From positions 1,054,001-1,118,000 of the forward strand of contig NZ_CP026115.2 in assembly GCF_009883635.2 (NCBI RefSeq): a DNA stretch of 64,000 nucleotides, written 5' to 3'. The DNA is from Pseudomonas putida (GTDB taxonomy: Bacteria > Pseudomonadota > Gammaproteobacteria > Pseudomonadales > Pseudomonadaceae). Made by a program: the position numbers and the translations under genes. Every line of letters starts with the position of its first letter. The first letter of the stretch is position 1. Below the pieces are notes generated by a model. That model did not search any database. It saw nothing but the letters and a program-made list of their open reading frames with translations, and was not told the DNA's origin. Positions 53,099-61,700 of the stretch are shown here, piece by piece.

Positions 53099-53569
53099 GT
53101 GGCAAACAAACGGTACAGCTGCATCGGCCTGTTCAACCCCAAGTCTGCGGAGAACGTCGGTTCGGTGATGCGCGCAGCGGGTTGCTACGGCGTCAATTCG
53201 GTATTCTACACCGGCAAGCGCTATGAACGCGCGCGCGACTTCGTCACCGACACCAAGCGGGTGCACTACGACATTCCGCTGATCGGCATCGACGACCTGC
53301 AACGCATCATTCCCCTGGGTTGCACGCCAGTGGCGGTGGAGCTGGTGGACGGCGCACGGCCGCTGCCTGAATACACCCACCCGGACCGGGCGATCTATAT
53401 CTTCGGGCCTGAGGATGGCTCGTTGAGCGAGGAAGTGCGGGGCTGGTGCGAAGAGACCATCTACATCCCCACCGAAGGCTGCATGAACCTGGCGGCGACG
53501 GTGAATGTGGTGCTGTATGACCGCATGGCCAAGGGGCTGAATACCCGGTCGGGCCCCAAATTCAAATAA
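53099..53569 (+). CDS. SpoU/TrmH family RNA methyltransferase
   Basis: A 156-residue SPOUT-class (TrmH-type) methyltransferase. Near the N terminus is IGLFNPKSAENVGSVMRAAG (20), motif 1 with the catalytic Asn/Arg region. Further on, AIYIFGPEDGSLSEEVRGWC (20) is motif 2 and IPTEGCMNLAATVNVVLYDR (20) is motif 3, which forms the deep trefoil knot binding S-adenosylmethionine. It lacks the N-terminal RNA-binding domain of RlmB, so it resembles TrmL-like proteins; the target RNA is not known. The start is GTG 53099, directly after a GAAGGG segment. Confidence 0.87.
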   Translation: MANKRYSCIGLFNPKSAENVGSVMRAAGCYGVNSVFYTGKRYERARDFVTDTKRVHYDIPLIGIDDLQRIIPLGCTPVAVELVDGARPLPEYTHPDRAIYIFGPEDGSLSEEVRGWCEETIYIPTEGCMNLAATVNVVLYDRMAKGLNTRSGPKFK

Positions 53570-53605
53570 AAAAAGCCGCCCATGCAGTAGAACTGCAAGG
53601 GCGGC
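53568..53605 (-). terminator. terminator of the aldehyde dehydrogenase operon
   Basis: GCCGCCC (53575-53581) pairs with GGGCGGC (53599-53605) around a 17-nt loop that can itself pair (GCAGT/ACTGC). On the minus strand the stem is followed by a run of T's (AAAAAAA at 53568-53574 on the plus strand), as expected for the gene ending at 53648. Confidence 0.85.
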
Positions 53606-53647
53606 CAGGTGCTGAGCTCCGTCAGAACAGCACCGGTCTTGCTCAGG

Positions 53648-55138
53648 TCACGAAGCGTTGATCCAGATGGTCTTCAGCTCCGTGTACTGGTCGTGGGCCC
53701 AGATGGACTTGTCGCGCCCACCAAAGCCAGACTCCTTGTAGCCACCGAACGGCGTGGTCACATCACCTTCGCCGAAGCAGTTGACCGTCACCACGCCCGC
53801 GCGGATTTCACGCGACAGGCGCAGCGCATTGCGCAGGCTGCCGGTGTAGGCCGAGGCGGCCAGGCCGTAGACGGTGTCGTTGGCCAGCTCGATCGCCTCG
53901 TCAATGGTCTCGAAGCTGGTCACGCTCAGCACCGGGCCAAAGATTTCCTCGACGAACAGCTTGTTGTCGCGGCCAACGTTGTCGACGATGGTCGGCTGCA
54001 CGAACACGCCTTCCTCGGTCTCGCCACCCTGAACGATGCTGAGTTTCTGCTCGGCAGCGTATTCCAGGTACGACTTCACCTTTTCGAAGTGCGACTTGCT
54101 GACCATCGCGCCCAGGCGGTTGTCCGGGTCGAGCGGGTCGCCCAGTTTCCAGTCCTTCAGGTGCTTGGCGATCAGGCCCAGCAGCTCGTCCTTGACGTCC
54201 TTGTGGACGATCAGGCGCGAGGACGCCGAGCAGTTCTCACCCATGTTCCAGAAGGCACCGGCGGTGACGAACTGGGCCACTTCGTCGAGGTCTTCGCAGT
54301 CGTTCATGACCACGGCCGGGTTCTTGCCACCCAGCTCCAGGACGATGCGCTTGAGGTTGGACTCGGCAGCGTACTTCAGGAACAGGCGGCCAGTGTCGGT
54401 GGAACCGGTAAAGCTGACCATCGGGATGTCCATGTGGCGGCCAATGGCTTCGCCCACTTCACGGCCACCGCCAGGCACCAGGTTGAACACGCCTGCAGGA
54501 ATGCCCGCCTCATGGGCCAGTTCGGCCACGCGCAGGGCGCTGAGGGTGGTTTCCTTGGCCGGCTTGACCACGATCGAGCAACCAGCGGCCAGCGACGGGG
54601 CGATCTTCCAGGCCAGCATCAGCAGCGGGAAGTTCCACGGCAGTACCAGGCCGACCACGCCAATGGCCTCACGCACCACCATGGTCACGGCGGCATTGCC
54701 GGTCGGGGCCGTGGCGTCGTAGATCTTGTCGATCAGCTCGGCGTGCCAGCGGATGGTGTGGATGGTTTCCGGCACGTCCACGGTCTGGCACTCGCTGACC
54801 GGCTTGCCGCTGTCCAGCGCTTCCAGCACCGCCAGTTCGTGGGCGTTGTCTTCCAGCAGCTGGGCGAACTTCTGCAGCACGTGCTTGCGGTCGTTCGGCT
54901 GCATCTTCGACCAGGTGCCCTCTTCGAACACGCGCTTGGCCGCAGCCACCGCAACGTTGACGTCGTTGACGTCGCAGGCGGCGACCTCAGCCAGCTGCTT
55001 GCCGGTGGCCGGGTTGGTGGTGACGAAAGTGCGGCCTGAGATGGCATCGCGGAATTCACCGTCGATGAACGCCTTGGTGCGCAGCTGCAGGTCGGCGGCG
55101 ATGGCCGCGTATTGTTCCTTGCTCAGCAATTCAGCCAT
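53648..55138 (-). CDS. aldehyde dehydrogenase (PuuC/KauB-like)
   Basis: A 496-residue NAD(P)-dependent aldehyde dehydrogenase. The glycine loop is SFTGSTDTGRLFLKYAAES, the catalytic Glu in LELGGKNPAV, and the nucleophile in NMGENCSASSRLIVH (Cys near residue 300); the end reads TPFGGYKESGFGGRDKSIWA (20). Sequence style is closest to enzymes oxidising amino-aldehydes such as 3-aminopropanal or gamma-glutamyl-aminobutyraldehyde. It is the last gene of the catabolic operon, 13 nt after the DapA-like gene, with AGGAGG ahead of ATG 55138. Confidence 0.93.
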   Translation of the reverse strand: MAELLSKEQYAAIAADLQLRTKAFIDGEFRDAISGRTFVTTNPATGKQLAEVAACDVNDVNVAVAAAKRVFEEGTWSKMQPNDRKHVLQKFAQLLEDNAHELAVLEALDSGKPVSECQTVDVPETIHTIRWHAELIDKIYDATAPTGNAAVTMVVREAIGVVGLVLPWNFPLLMLAWKIAPSLAAGCSIVVKPAKETTLSALRVAELAHEAGIPAGVFNLVPGGGREVGEAIGRHMDIPMVSFTGSTDTGRLFLKYAAESNLKRIVLELGGKNPAVVMNDCEDLDEVAQFVTAGAFWNMGENCSASSRLIVHKDVKDELLGLIAKHLKDWKLGDPLDPDNRLGAMVSKSHFEKVKSYLEYAAEQKLSIVQGGETEEGVFVQPTIVDNVGRDNKLFVEEIFGPVLSVTSFETIDEAIELANDTVYGLAASAYTGSLRNALRLSREIRAGVVTVNCFGEGDVTTPFGGYKESGFGGRDKSIWAHDQYTELKTIWINAS

Positions 55139-55151
55139 TTTTCCAGCCTCC

Positions 55152-56045
55152 TTATTTGATCTGGGCGATGGTGGCCTTCAGTTCGCTGACCACGCGCTTG
55201 AGTTCGGCCTTCTCGGCGTCATCCAGGTCGTACAGTGGCTTGCGCACGCCGCCAGTCTTCAGGCCGTTCAGGGCAACGCCGTTCTTGATCGCCTGGACAA
55301 ACTTGCCACCTTCAAGGAAGTCCATCAGCGGCATCATGGCGGCCATGATCTTGCGGCCCTTGTCGAAGTCCTTCTCGATCACGCAAGCCTCGTACAGGGC
55401 CACGTGCTCGCGCGGGATGAAGTTGGAGCCGGCGCAGACCCAGCTCTTGGCGCCCCAGGCAAAGAATTCCAGGGCCTGGTCGTCCCAGCCGCACGACAGC
55501 TGGATGCTCGGGCGCTTGATGGCCAGGCGGTGCAGCTGGGCCATGTCACCGGAGCTTTCCTTGATGGCGACGATGTTTTTCACGTCGGCCACGGCGTCGA
55601 AGAACTCTTCACCCATGCTCACGCTCATGCGGCCCGGGTAGTTGTAGAGCATGATCGGCAGGCCGGCAGCAGCGTCCACGGCTTTGACGTGCAGGGCGAT
55701 TTCCTGCTGGGTCGGCAGTGCGTACGGCGGGGTGCCGACCAGCAGCGCGTCGGCCTTGATTTCCTTGGCGTGCTGGGCGAAGGCCACGGCGTCTTCGGTG
55801 CGGATGCCACCGGTGCCGACGATCAGTGGCAGGCGGCCGTTGAGCACGTCCTTGGCCTGGGCGGCCAGCTCGATGCGCTCCTGGGTGGTGTGGGCGTAGT
55901 ACTCGCCGGTGGAGCCGCCGATGATGACGCCGTGGATCTTCGACTCGACCAGGTATTCGAGCACTTCGGCGAACGCCGCCTTGTCGATCGAGCCGTCCGC
56001 AGCCAGCGGAGTGATTGCCGGGGTGTAGATGCCTTCGAATTTCAC
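55152..56045 (-). CDS. DapA-family (class I Schiff-base) lyase
   Basis: A 297-residue DapA/NAL superfamily enzyme. The Schiff-base lysine is K162 (IVAIKESSGD), the tyrosine is Y134 and the carboxylate-binding arginine R139 (MLYNYPGRMS), and GSTGEYYAHTTQER (residues 44-57) forms the 2-oxo-acid-binding loop. The GTG at 56045 has GGAGAA upstream. In context (amine oxidase, aldehyde dehydrogenase, transporter, GntR) it is not biosynthetic DapA but a catabolic lyase or deaminase acting on a keto-acid or imine. The actual substrate is unknown. Confidence 0.85.
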   Translation of the reverse strand: MKFEGIYTPAITPLAADGSIDKAAFAEVLEYLVESKIHGVIIGGSTGEYYAHTTQERIELAAQAKDVLNGRLPLIVGTGGIRTEDAVAFAQHAKEIKADALLVGTPPYALPTQQEIALHVKAVDAAAGLPIMLYNYPGRMSVSMGEEFFDAVADVKNIVAIKESSGDMAQLHRLAIKRPSIQLSCGWDDQALEFFAWGAKSWVCAGSNFIPREHVALYEACVIEKDFDKGRKIMAAMMPLMDFLEGGKFVQAIKNGVALNGLKTGGVRKPLYDLDDAEKAELKRVVSELKATIAQIK

Positions 56046-56120
56046 GGTAGGTTCTCCAGTGCGTTGATCAGTGTTGTAAAGGCCACGACGGATCGACGCC
56101 GTGGCGGGTTGTCAGTCAAT

Positions 56121-57449
56121 TCAGCCCAACGAAGCGGCCTGTTGCAGGTTCAGCGAACGGGTTTCCGGGGCCAGGGCGACCGAGAAGGCAAGGCCGACGA
56201 ACGTCACGGCGGCAGCGGCATACATGGTTGCTCCGATGCCATAGCTATCCAGGGCGATCGGGACCAGCCAGGTGCCGACTGCGGCACCGATCCGCGACAT
56301 CGAGGTGCCTACGCCCACGGCGCCAGCGCGAATTTCGGTGGGGAACAGTTCGTTCGGGTAGACCAGCTGCAGCACCTGGGCACCGCCAATGAACAAGGCG
56401 TAGGCGCCGAACAGCACGAGGATGAGCATCTCGTTGCCGTTGCTGAAGGCGCCCAGGCCGAGCAGTGCCAGCCCCGACCAGAAGAAGCTGTGCAGCAGCG
56501 TGGTGCGTCGGCCAATGGTGTTCAGCAGACGAGTGCCGATGATGCAACCGACCACGAACAGGCAGGTGATGGCCACCGAGCCGATCGCCGCCCAGTCCCC
56601 TTTCAGGTTCAGCGCTCCCAGTACTTTTGGAGCGAAAGCGTAGACGGCGAACACCGGGATAACCGAGCAGGTCCAGAACATGGTGACGAACAGCATGCGT
56701 TTGCCGTAGCCGGAGTGCAGCAGGCTGAGGAACGACAGCTTGCGGGTCTTGGGTTCCTCGGGCAGGTTCTTCAGGCTGAAACCGTTGCCGTAGACCTGCT
56801 TGATCACCTGCTCGGCCTCGGCCGAACGGCCCTTGCTGATCAGCCAGCGTGGCGATTCCGGGGTGCCCAGGCGGATGGCGAACAGCAGTGCGCCAATCAC
56901 TGCGGCACTGGCCAGCACCAGGCGCCAGGCGTCGTCGCCACCGTGGCGCAGGATCGCTTCACCGGCCATGTAGGCCGTTGCGGCACCGGCGAACCACAAC
57001 ACGGTCAGGGTGGCCAGGCGTGGGCCGCGGTTCTTCTTGGGCAGGAACTCCACCAGCAGCGAAGTCGCCACCGGGTATTCGATGCCCACCGCGATGCCGA
57101 TGACGAAGCGCAACAGGAACAAGGCCAGCGCCGACTCCACCCAGAACTGCGCGACCGAAGCCAGCATGAACAGGACCGGGCCGACGAAGAACACCCGTTT
57201 GCGGCCCAGGCGGTCGGTCAGCCAGCCGCCAAAGAAGCCACCGAAGAAGATGCCGATCAACGCCGAGGCGGCGATCATGCCCTGCCAGAAACTGGTCAGG
57301 TTGAGGCCGGCGGACATCTGCACCATGGCCACGCCAATGATGCTCAGCACATAGCCATCGACGAACGAACCGCCACCGGAACGCAAGGTCAGCAACTGGT
57401 GGAAGTTGTTGATCGGTACTTCTTCAATCGAAAGATTCGGACTTGTCAT
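56121..57449 (-). CDS. MFS transporter of the catabolic operon
   Basis: A 442-residue major-facilitator protein, twelve helices. It carries GGFFGGWLTDRLGRKRVFFV (20) in loop 2-3, RFVIGIAVGIEYPVATSLLV (20; the ExxP-type motif) and a long central cytoplasmic loop (PESPRWLISKGRSAEAEQVI, 20) as in the sugar/acid porter branch. AGGAA precedes ATG 57449. Position between the amine oxidase and the DapA-like gene makes it the probable uptake system for the operon's substrate. Confidence 0.9.
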   Translation of the reverse strand: MTSPNLSIEEVPINNFHQLLTLRSGGGSFVDGYVLSIIGVAMVQMSAGLNLTSFWQGMIAASALIGIFFGGFFGGWLTDRLGRKRVFFVGPVLFMLASVAQFWVESALALFLLRFVIGIAVGIEYPVATSLLVEFLPKKNRGPRLATLTVLWFAGAATAYMAGEAILRHGGDDAWRLVLASAAVIGALLFAIRLGTPESPRWLISKGRSAEAEQVIKQVYGNGFSLKNLPEEPKTRKLSFLSLLHSGYGKRMLFVTMFWTCSVIPVFAVYAFAPKVLGALNLKGDWAAIGSVAITCLFVVGCIIGTRLLNTIGRRTTLLHSFFWSGLALLGLGAFSNGNEMLILVLFGAYALFIGGAQVLQLVYPNELFPTEIRAGAVGVGTSMSRIGAAVGTWLVPIALDSYGIGATMYAAAAVTFVGLAFSVALAPETRSLNLQQAASLG

Positions 57450-57630
57450 TGTTAGTTCCTACCACTTCTTGCTTGCACATATTCAAGGCGAGCGCATCCG
57501 CGAAACTGAAAACCACATTCAGCCCCGGGTGACCGGACTACGCATCTCGATCATCAAATCGGGCAAAGGGCGCCCGTGCCGGCAAATAACCACCGGCATC
57601 AAGTTGCTTCCTGTCTACTTCAAAGAACGG

Positions 57631-58950
57631 TCAGCTTTCCTTGCCAGCGCGGAACTGCCCCCACATCAGGTTGGCGTTCAAGCCCAGGGAAACCAAGGGC
57701 TGCGGCGGGTTCGCACAAGGCCCGGGGGCATTGAGCAGAAACTCGATCATTTCGTTCTTGTCACCCGCAAGCCAGTCGGCCAGCAACTTGCCGGTGACGG
57801 TGCCACGGGTAACGCCCAGGCCGTTGCAGCACAATGCGCCCACCACATTCGGCGCCAACTTGCCGAAGAAGCCCATGTGGTTGCGCGACAAGGCCAGTGC
57901 ACCGCCCCAGGTATATTCGAAGTTCACACCCGGCAACATCGGGAAGCGCCGGGCGAAAGATTCGCGGTGGCGCTCGACGAAGCGTTCCAGGTATTTGCGG
58001 TTGCTGCGCCCGTCCGGGTTGTAGCTGAAGCTGTTGCGGATCAGCAGGCGGTTGTCGACGGTACGGCGCATGGTGGTGCCGAACGGGTCGGCCGGGATCA
58101 CACCCCAGTAGGGCTTGCCGCCCAGGCGCGCCTGTTCGTCCTCGGTCAGCGGGCGGGTGATGCTGCCGTAGGTGAACACCGGCAGCATGCGGCCCTTGAG
58201 GAAGCCGAAGCTCATGCCGAAGGCATTGGTGGTGAGCACCAGCTTGTCGGCAGTGATCGAGCCATTGGCGTGGCGCAGCACCACCTTGTCGCCGTACTCG
58301 ACGTCGGTGATCGGTGTGTGTTCGTAGAGGGAAACGTTGCTTGGCAGGCTGTCGGCCAGGCCTTTGACCAGTGCCGAGGGCTGCAGCAGTGCCGTACCCG
58401 GGGTGAACAGGCCCTTGCGGTAGAAGTGGGTGCCGATGTGCTCGGGCAGGTCGCGCCCTTCGATCACTTCGTAGGGCTGGCCGAGCTTGTCGAGGCCACG
58501 GCGATAGGCATCCAGCACGGCGATGCCACGGTCTTCGATGGCGGCCTGGTACTTGCCGCAATGGCGGAACTGGCACTCGATGTCGTAGCGCTCGATCAGT
58601 TCCTTGAGGTACGACTGGCCACCCAGGTTGAGCTTGAGGATGGTCTTGGCGATGTCGATGTCGCCGATGTAGTCCTCGGCGCCAATGTCGTGTGGTAGGT
58701 CGATGGCGAAACCGGCGTTGCGCCCGGAGGTGCCGAAACCGACCTCCTGGGCCTCGATCAGTACGATCTCGTCATCCGGGAAGTTCGTTGCCAGCTGCCG
58801 CGCAGCGGCCAGGCCGGTAAAGCCGGCGCCGACCACCACCCAGCGCGCCTGGCTGTGACCACTGTGGGCCGGCCTTGGCGTGCGAGGTTTGCTCAGGTGA
58901 TACCAGCCACAGGTGGCATCATCGGCAGGTAACGAACTTATTCTTGTCAT
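57631..58950 (-). CDS. FAD-dependent amine oxidase of the DAO/PuuB type
   Basis: A 439-residue flavoprotein: dinucleotide motif VVVGAGFTGLAAARQLATNF (20, residues 34-53), GFGTSGRNAGFAIDLPHDIG (20) and C-terminal NVVGALCCNGLGVTRGTVTG (20). It is clearly homologous in layout to the PuuB-like protein at 13213 but is a distinct paralogue. Enzymes of this group oxidise secondary or primary amines to imines or aldehydes. It follows the GntR gene by 60 nt in the same operon. Its substrate is unknown. Confidence 0.9.
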   Translation of the reverse strand: MTRISSLPADDATCGWYHLSKPRTPRPAHSGHSQARWVVVGAGFTGLAAARQLATNFPDDEIVLIEAQEVGFGTSGRNAGFAIDLPHDIGAEDYIGDIDIAKTILKLNLGGQSYLKELIERYDIECQFRHCGKYQAAIEDRGIAVLDAYRRGLDKLGQPYEVIEGRDLPEHIGTHFYRKGLFTPGTALLQPSALVKGLADSLPSNVSLYEHTPITDVEYGDKVVLRHANGSITADKLVLTTNAFGMSFGFLKGRMLPVFTYGSITRPLTEDEQARLGGKPYWGVIPADPFGTTMRRTVDNRLLIRNSFSYNPDGRSNRKYLERFVERHRESFARRFPMLPGVNFEYTWGGALALSRNHMGFFGKLAPNVVGALCCNGLGVTRGTVTGKLLADWLAGDKNEMIEFLLNAPGPCANPPQPLVSLGLNANLMWGQFRAGKES

Positions 58951-59010
58951 GTCACTAACCTGGTTCTTGTTTCAACGGGTGGTCAGCGCCGGTGGCGACG
59001 ACCGGGTAAT

Positions 59011-59727
59011 TCATATCTGAATCGGTACATCCAGCCCTTGTGGTGCGGCGTACTCGGCCATGCGCCGACGCGACAGCTCCATGTGCTCGCGGGCCAGCTG
59101 GCCAGCGGCCGGTGCATCACGGCGCTCGATGGCCTCGATGATCTGTTCGTGCTGCTCACAGGCAATCTCGAGGTCCCGCTGCATGTCGTCGGTTGTCGGA
59201 TGGCGGTAGAAAATCTTGCCCAGGCGGGTATGGTCGATGAGCAGGCGGCGCAGGCTTGGCATCAGGTAATCGTTGTGCGCCATCTTGCCGATTTCCAGGT
59301 GGAAGGCGTCGTTGTAGAGCACGCGGTTTTCCACGTCGCGCTCTTCGATGGCCTGGCGGAATTTGGCCTGGATGGCCTTGAGCACTTCGATTTCATCAGC
59401 ACTGGCGTAGGTGGCGGCCAGCTGGGTGGTGGCAACGTAGATAAGCGGCGCGGCAACGTAGAAGCTGTGCAGCGACTCGTGGTTCATGGCGGCGACGCGA
59501 GGCGCGCGGTTGGCTTCCAGCTCGATGTAGCCTTCGGCGGCAATCTGGCGCAGCAGCTCACGGACGGGGGGGCGCGACAGGCCGAACTCGTCGCACAACG
59601 CCAGTTCGTCCACCACGGCGCCCGGGGCCAGTTCCATGCTGAGGATCCGGCGGCGCAGCGCTTCGGCAAGGACGGCTTTGCGGTCCTGCGGCACTTCTGC
59701 AGCGAGTGGTTGGACGGTGGCTTTCAT
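59011..59727 (-). CDS. GntR family regulator, FadR/FCD subgroup
   Basis: A 238-residue GntR regulator. The winged helix has VLAEALRRRILSMELAPGAV (20) and DEFGLSRPPVRELLRQIAAE (20), followed by an all-helical FCD ligand domain with the metal-ligand histidine/asparagine residues (LYNDAFHLEIGKMAHNDYLM, 20). ATG 59727 is chosen for its GAAGG site 5-6 nt upstream; ATG 59748 has none. It is the first gene of the operon it probably controls, with a palindrome upstream at 59791-59805. Confidence 0.9.
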   Translation of the reverse strand: MKATVQPLAAEVPQDRKAVLAEALRRRILSMELAPGAVVDELALCDEFGLSRPPVRELLRQIAAEGYIELEANRAPRVAAMNHESLHSFYVAAPLIYVATTQLAATYASADEIEVLKAIQAKFRQAIEERDVENRVLYNDAFHLEIGKMAHNDYLMPSLRRLLIDHTRLGKIFYRHPTTDDMQRDLEIACEQHEQIIEAIERRDAPAAGQLAREHMELSRRRMAEYAAPQGLDVPIQI

Positions 59728-59790
59728 GGCGGCCTTCTTTGTTGTCATAGAGCTATGTCTACTATTTGTATAACGACTATATGGCACTGT

Positions 59791-59805
59791 TAGACAATGT
59801 GTCTA
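59791..59805. promoter_or_regulatory. GntR operator candidate
   Basis: TAGACA-ATG-TGTCTA is a perfect palindrome 64 nt upstream of the chosen GntR start. Another TGTCTA occurs at 59756-59761, near the predicted transcription start. FCD-type GntR regulators bind short palindromes of this size. Confidence 0.55.
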
Positions 59806-59953
59806 CAGCATTTTCGATGAACGGTGAAATCTCTCAGGCCCCTTGTTTCAAGGGGTTTGAGGGCTTTCCAGAGGTGAGATTAAACACCCTCGAGGCTGCA
59901 TTGCCAAACCGGACAGGTAATTATCCAGATCAGACAAATGTGCAAAATGTGCT

Positions 59954-59985
59954 GGCCTCTTCGCGGGTAAACCCGCGAAAGGGCC
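59954..59985. repeat. single REP-like palindrome
   Basis: GGCCTCTTCGCGGGT and ACCCGCGAAAGGGCC around AA, one mismatch; the REP core without the CTCCTACAGG tail. Confidence 0.7.
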
Positions 59986-59994
59986 GGCACAAAC

Positions 59995-60020
59995 AAAAAA
60001 GCCATCTGCAGGCAGATGGC
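59995..60020 (-). terminator. terminator of the permease gene
   Basis: GCCATCTGC and GCAGATGGC (60001-60009, 60012-60020) with a 2-nt loop; a six-A run at 59995-60000 gives the T tract on the minus strand, 21 nt beyond the permease stop. Confidence 0.85.
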
Positions 60021-60040
60021 TTTCTTCGCTTCACTCCGAA

Positions 60041-61438
60041 TCAGGCAGCAGCCAACGCCTCCCGCCGTTCATGCCGCTTGCTGGTAATCACGCCCAGCAG
60101 CAGGATCACCAGCGCCAAGGCCAAGGTCAGCGACACTTCCATGCGGTGTTGCGGCATCACGAACATGGTGCCCAGGGCGAACACGATGAAGCCAATCACC
60201 GCATAGGTCAGCCATGGATACAGCCACATCTTGAAGGCGATCTCGACGTTCTGCCGCTGCAGGATGGCGCGCATGCGCAGCTGCGAGAAGGCGATGGCCA
60301 GGTAAACCAGCAAGGCGATCGAGCCTGAGCTGGCCAGCAGGAAGGCAAACACCTCGGCTGGCGCGAAGTAGTTGACGATGGTCGCCAGCATGCCGATCAG
60401 CGTGCTGCCGATCACCGCCGCACGGGGCACGCCAACCTTGGAGGTGCGCTGGATGAAGCCCGGGGCGTCACCGCGCTTGCTCAGCGAATAGAGCATGCGC
60501 GAAGAAATGTAGATCGACGAGTTCAGGCAGCTGGCCACCGCCACCAGTACCACCATGTCCACCAGCAACTTGGCATACGGGATGTGCATGATTTCCAGCG
60601 CACGCTGGTAGGAACCCTGTACCGGCAGCAGCGGGTCGTTCCAGGGCACCACCGAGATGATCACGAAGATCGACAGCAGGTAGAACACGCTGATGCGCCA
60701 GATCACCGAGCGGGTAGCCTTGGCGATGTTGCGCGCCGGGTCCTTGGATTCCGACGCGGCGATGGTCACCGCTTCGGTACCCAGATAGCTGAACATGGTG
60801 GTAAGCAAGGCGCCGATGATCGCCGTCCAGCCGTTGGGCATGAATCCGCCCTGCGCTTCCAGCAGGTGCGGCAGGCCACTGACTTCACGACCCGGCAACA
60901 CTCCGGCCAACGCTGCGGCGCCCAAGGCGATGAATGCGACGATGGCGATGACCTTGAGCATGGCGAACCAGAACTCGAATTCACCGTACTTGGCCACGCT
61001 GAACAGGTTGGTGGCGGTCAGCAGCACGGTCATGCTCAGGGCGAAAAACCAGGCATCGATGTGCGGGAACCAGTTGTTGAGCACCACGCCGGCGGCGATG
61101 GCTTCAATGGGGATGACCAGTACCCAGAACCACCAGTACAGCCATCCGATGGTGAACCCGGCCCAGCGCCCGATGGCACGGTCGGCATAGGTGGAGAAGG
61201 AGCCTGTGTCGGGGCTGGCGACCGCCATTTCGCCGAGCATGCGCATCACCAGCACCACCAGGGCGCCGGCCAGTGCGTAGGCGATGATGGCTGAAGGCCC
61301 TGCGGCGGCGATGGCGTGCCCGGAACCGATGAACAGCCCGGCGCCGATTACCCCGGCGATGGAAAGCATGGTCACGTGGCGTTGCTTGAAGCCTTGCGCC
61401 AGCTGATTGCCGGCGCCACTCGCGCTTGTCGTTGTCAT
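60041..61438 (-). CDS. gabP: amino acid permease, GABA-permease type
   Basis: A 465-residue APC/AAT-family transporter with twelve helices. It has HVTMLSIAGVIGAGLFIGSG (20) in helix 1, PDTGSFSTYADRAIGRWAGF (20) in the helix 3 loop and SYLGTEAVTIAASESKDPAR (20) in helix 6, all typical of GabP and its relatives. ATG 61438 (MTTTSASGAG) is chosen; a longer frame reads into non-homologous sequence. It lies upstream of, and co-directional with, the GntR catabolic operon, so it may import the same or a related amine. Confidence 0.87.
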   Translation of the reverse strand: MTTTSASGAGNQLAQGFKQRHVTMLSIAGVIGAGLFIGSGHAIAAAGPSAIIAYALAGALVVLVMRMLGEMAVASPDTGSFSTYADRAIGRWAGFTIGWLYWWFWVLVIPIEAIAAGVVLNNWFPHIDAWFFALSMTVLLTATNLFSVAKYGEFEFWFAMLKVIAIVAFIALGAAALAGVLPGREVSGLPHLLEAQGGFMPNGWTAIIGALLTTMFSYLGTEAVTIAASESKDPARNIAKATRSVIWRISVFYLLSIFVIISVVPWNDPLLPVQGSYQRALEIMHIPYAKLLVDMVVLVAVASCLNSSIYISSRMLYSLSKRGDAPGFIQRTSKVGVPRAAVIGSTLIGMLATIVNYFAPAEVFAFLLASSGSIALLVYLAIAFSQLRMRAILQRQNVEIAFKMWLYPWLTYAVIGFIVFALGTMFVMPQHRMEVSLTLALALVILLLGVITSKRHERREALAAA

Positions 61439-61700
61439 CCTGATCCCTGCTGTTGTTCTTTTGTGGAGGGGGACGTGAAGCTCCTGGGTCGAAACCCAGC
61501 GTGGATGAGCTTCGCGCGGGGACAAGTTAATCCTGCGTGAGCGCGCGTCAGTTGCCCGTATCCGCCAGGCAGTTGACCAGACCGGACATCAGGACGGACG
61601 GAATGCCCGTTGCAGAGCCTTCGCGACCATCTGGCGCAGCGAATGAACGTCAGCAGCAGCTGGCGGGTCAGCTACTTACATTCCACAAGGAGGGTTCGCC

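Larger units (their letters stand above)
59728..60040. other. 313-bp control region upstream of the GntR operon
   Basis: It contains the 15-bp palindrome TAGACAATGTGTCTA (59791-59805), two further TGTCTA-type half-sites (59756-59761), a CCCCTTG-TTT-CAAGGGG hairpin (59839-59855), a small REP-like palindrome (59954-59985) and the terminator of the upstream permease gene. No gene is supported. Confidence 0.7.

Noticed and set aside
54726..57455. 909-codon open frame on the plus strand
   Set aside because: Antisense of the aldehyde dehydrogenase, DapA-like and MFS genes; no ribosome-binding site or family resemblance.
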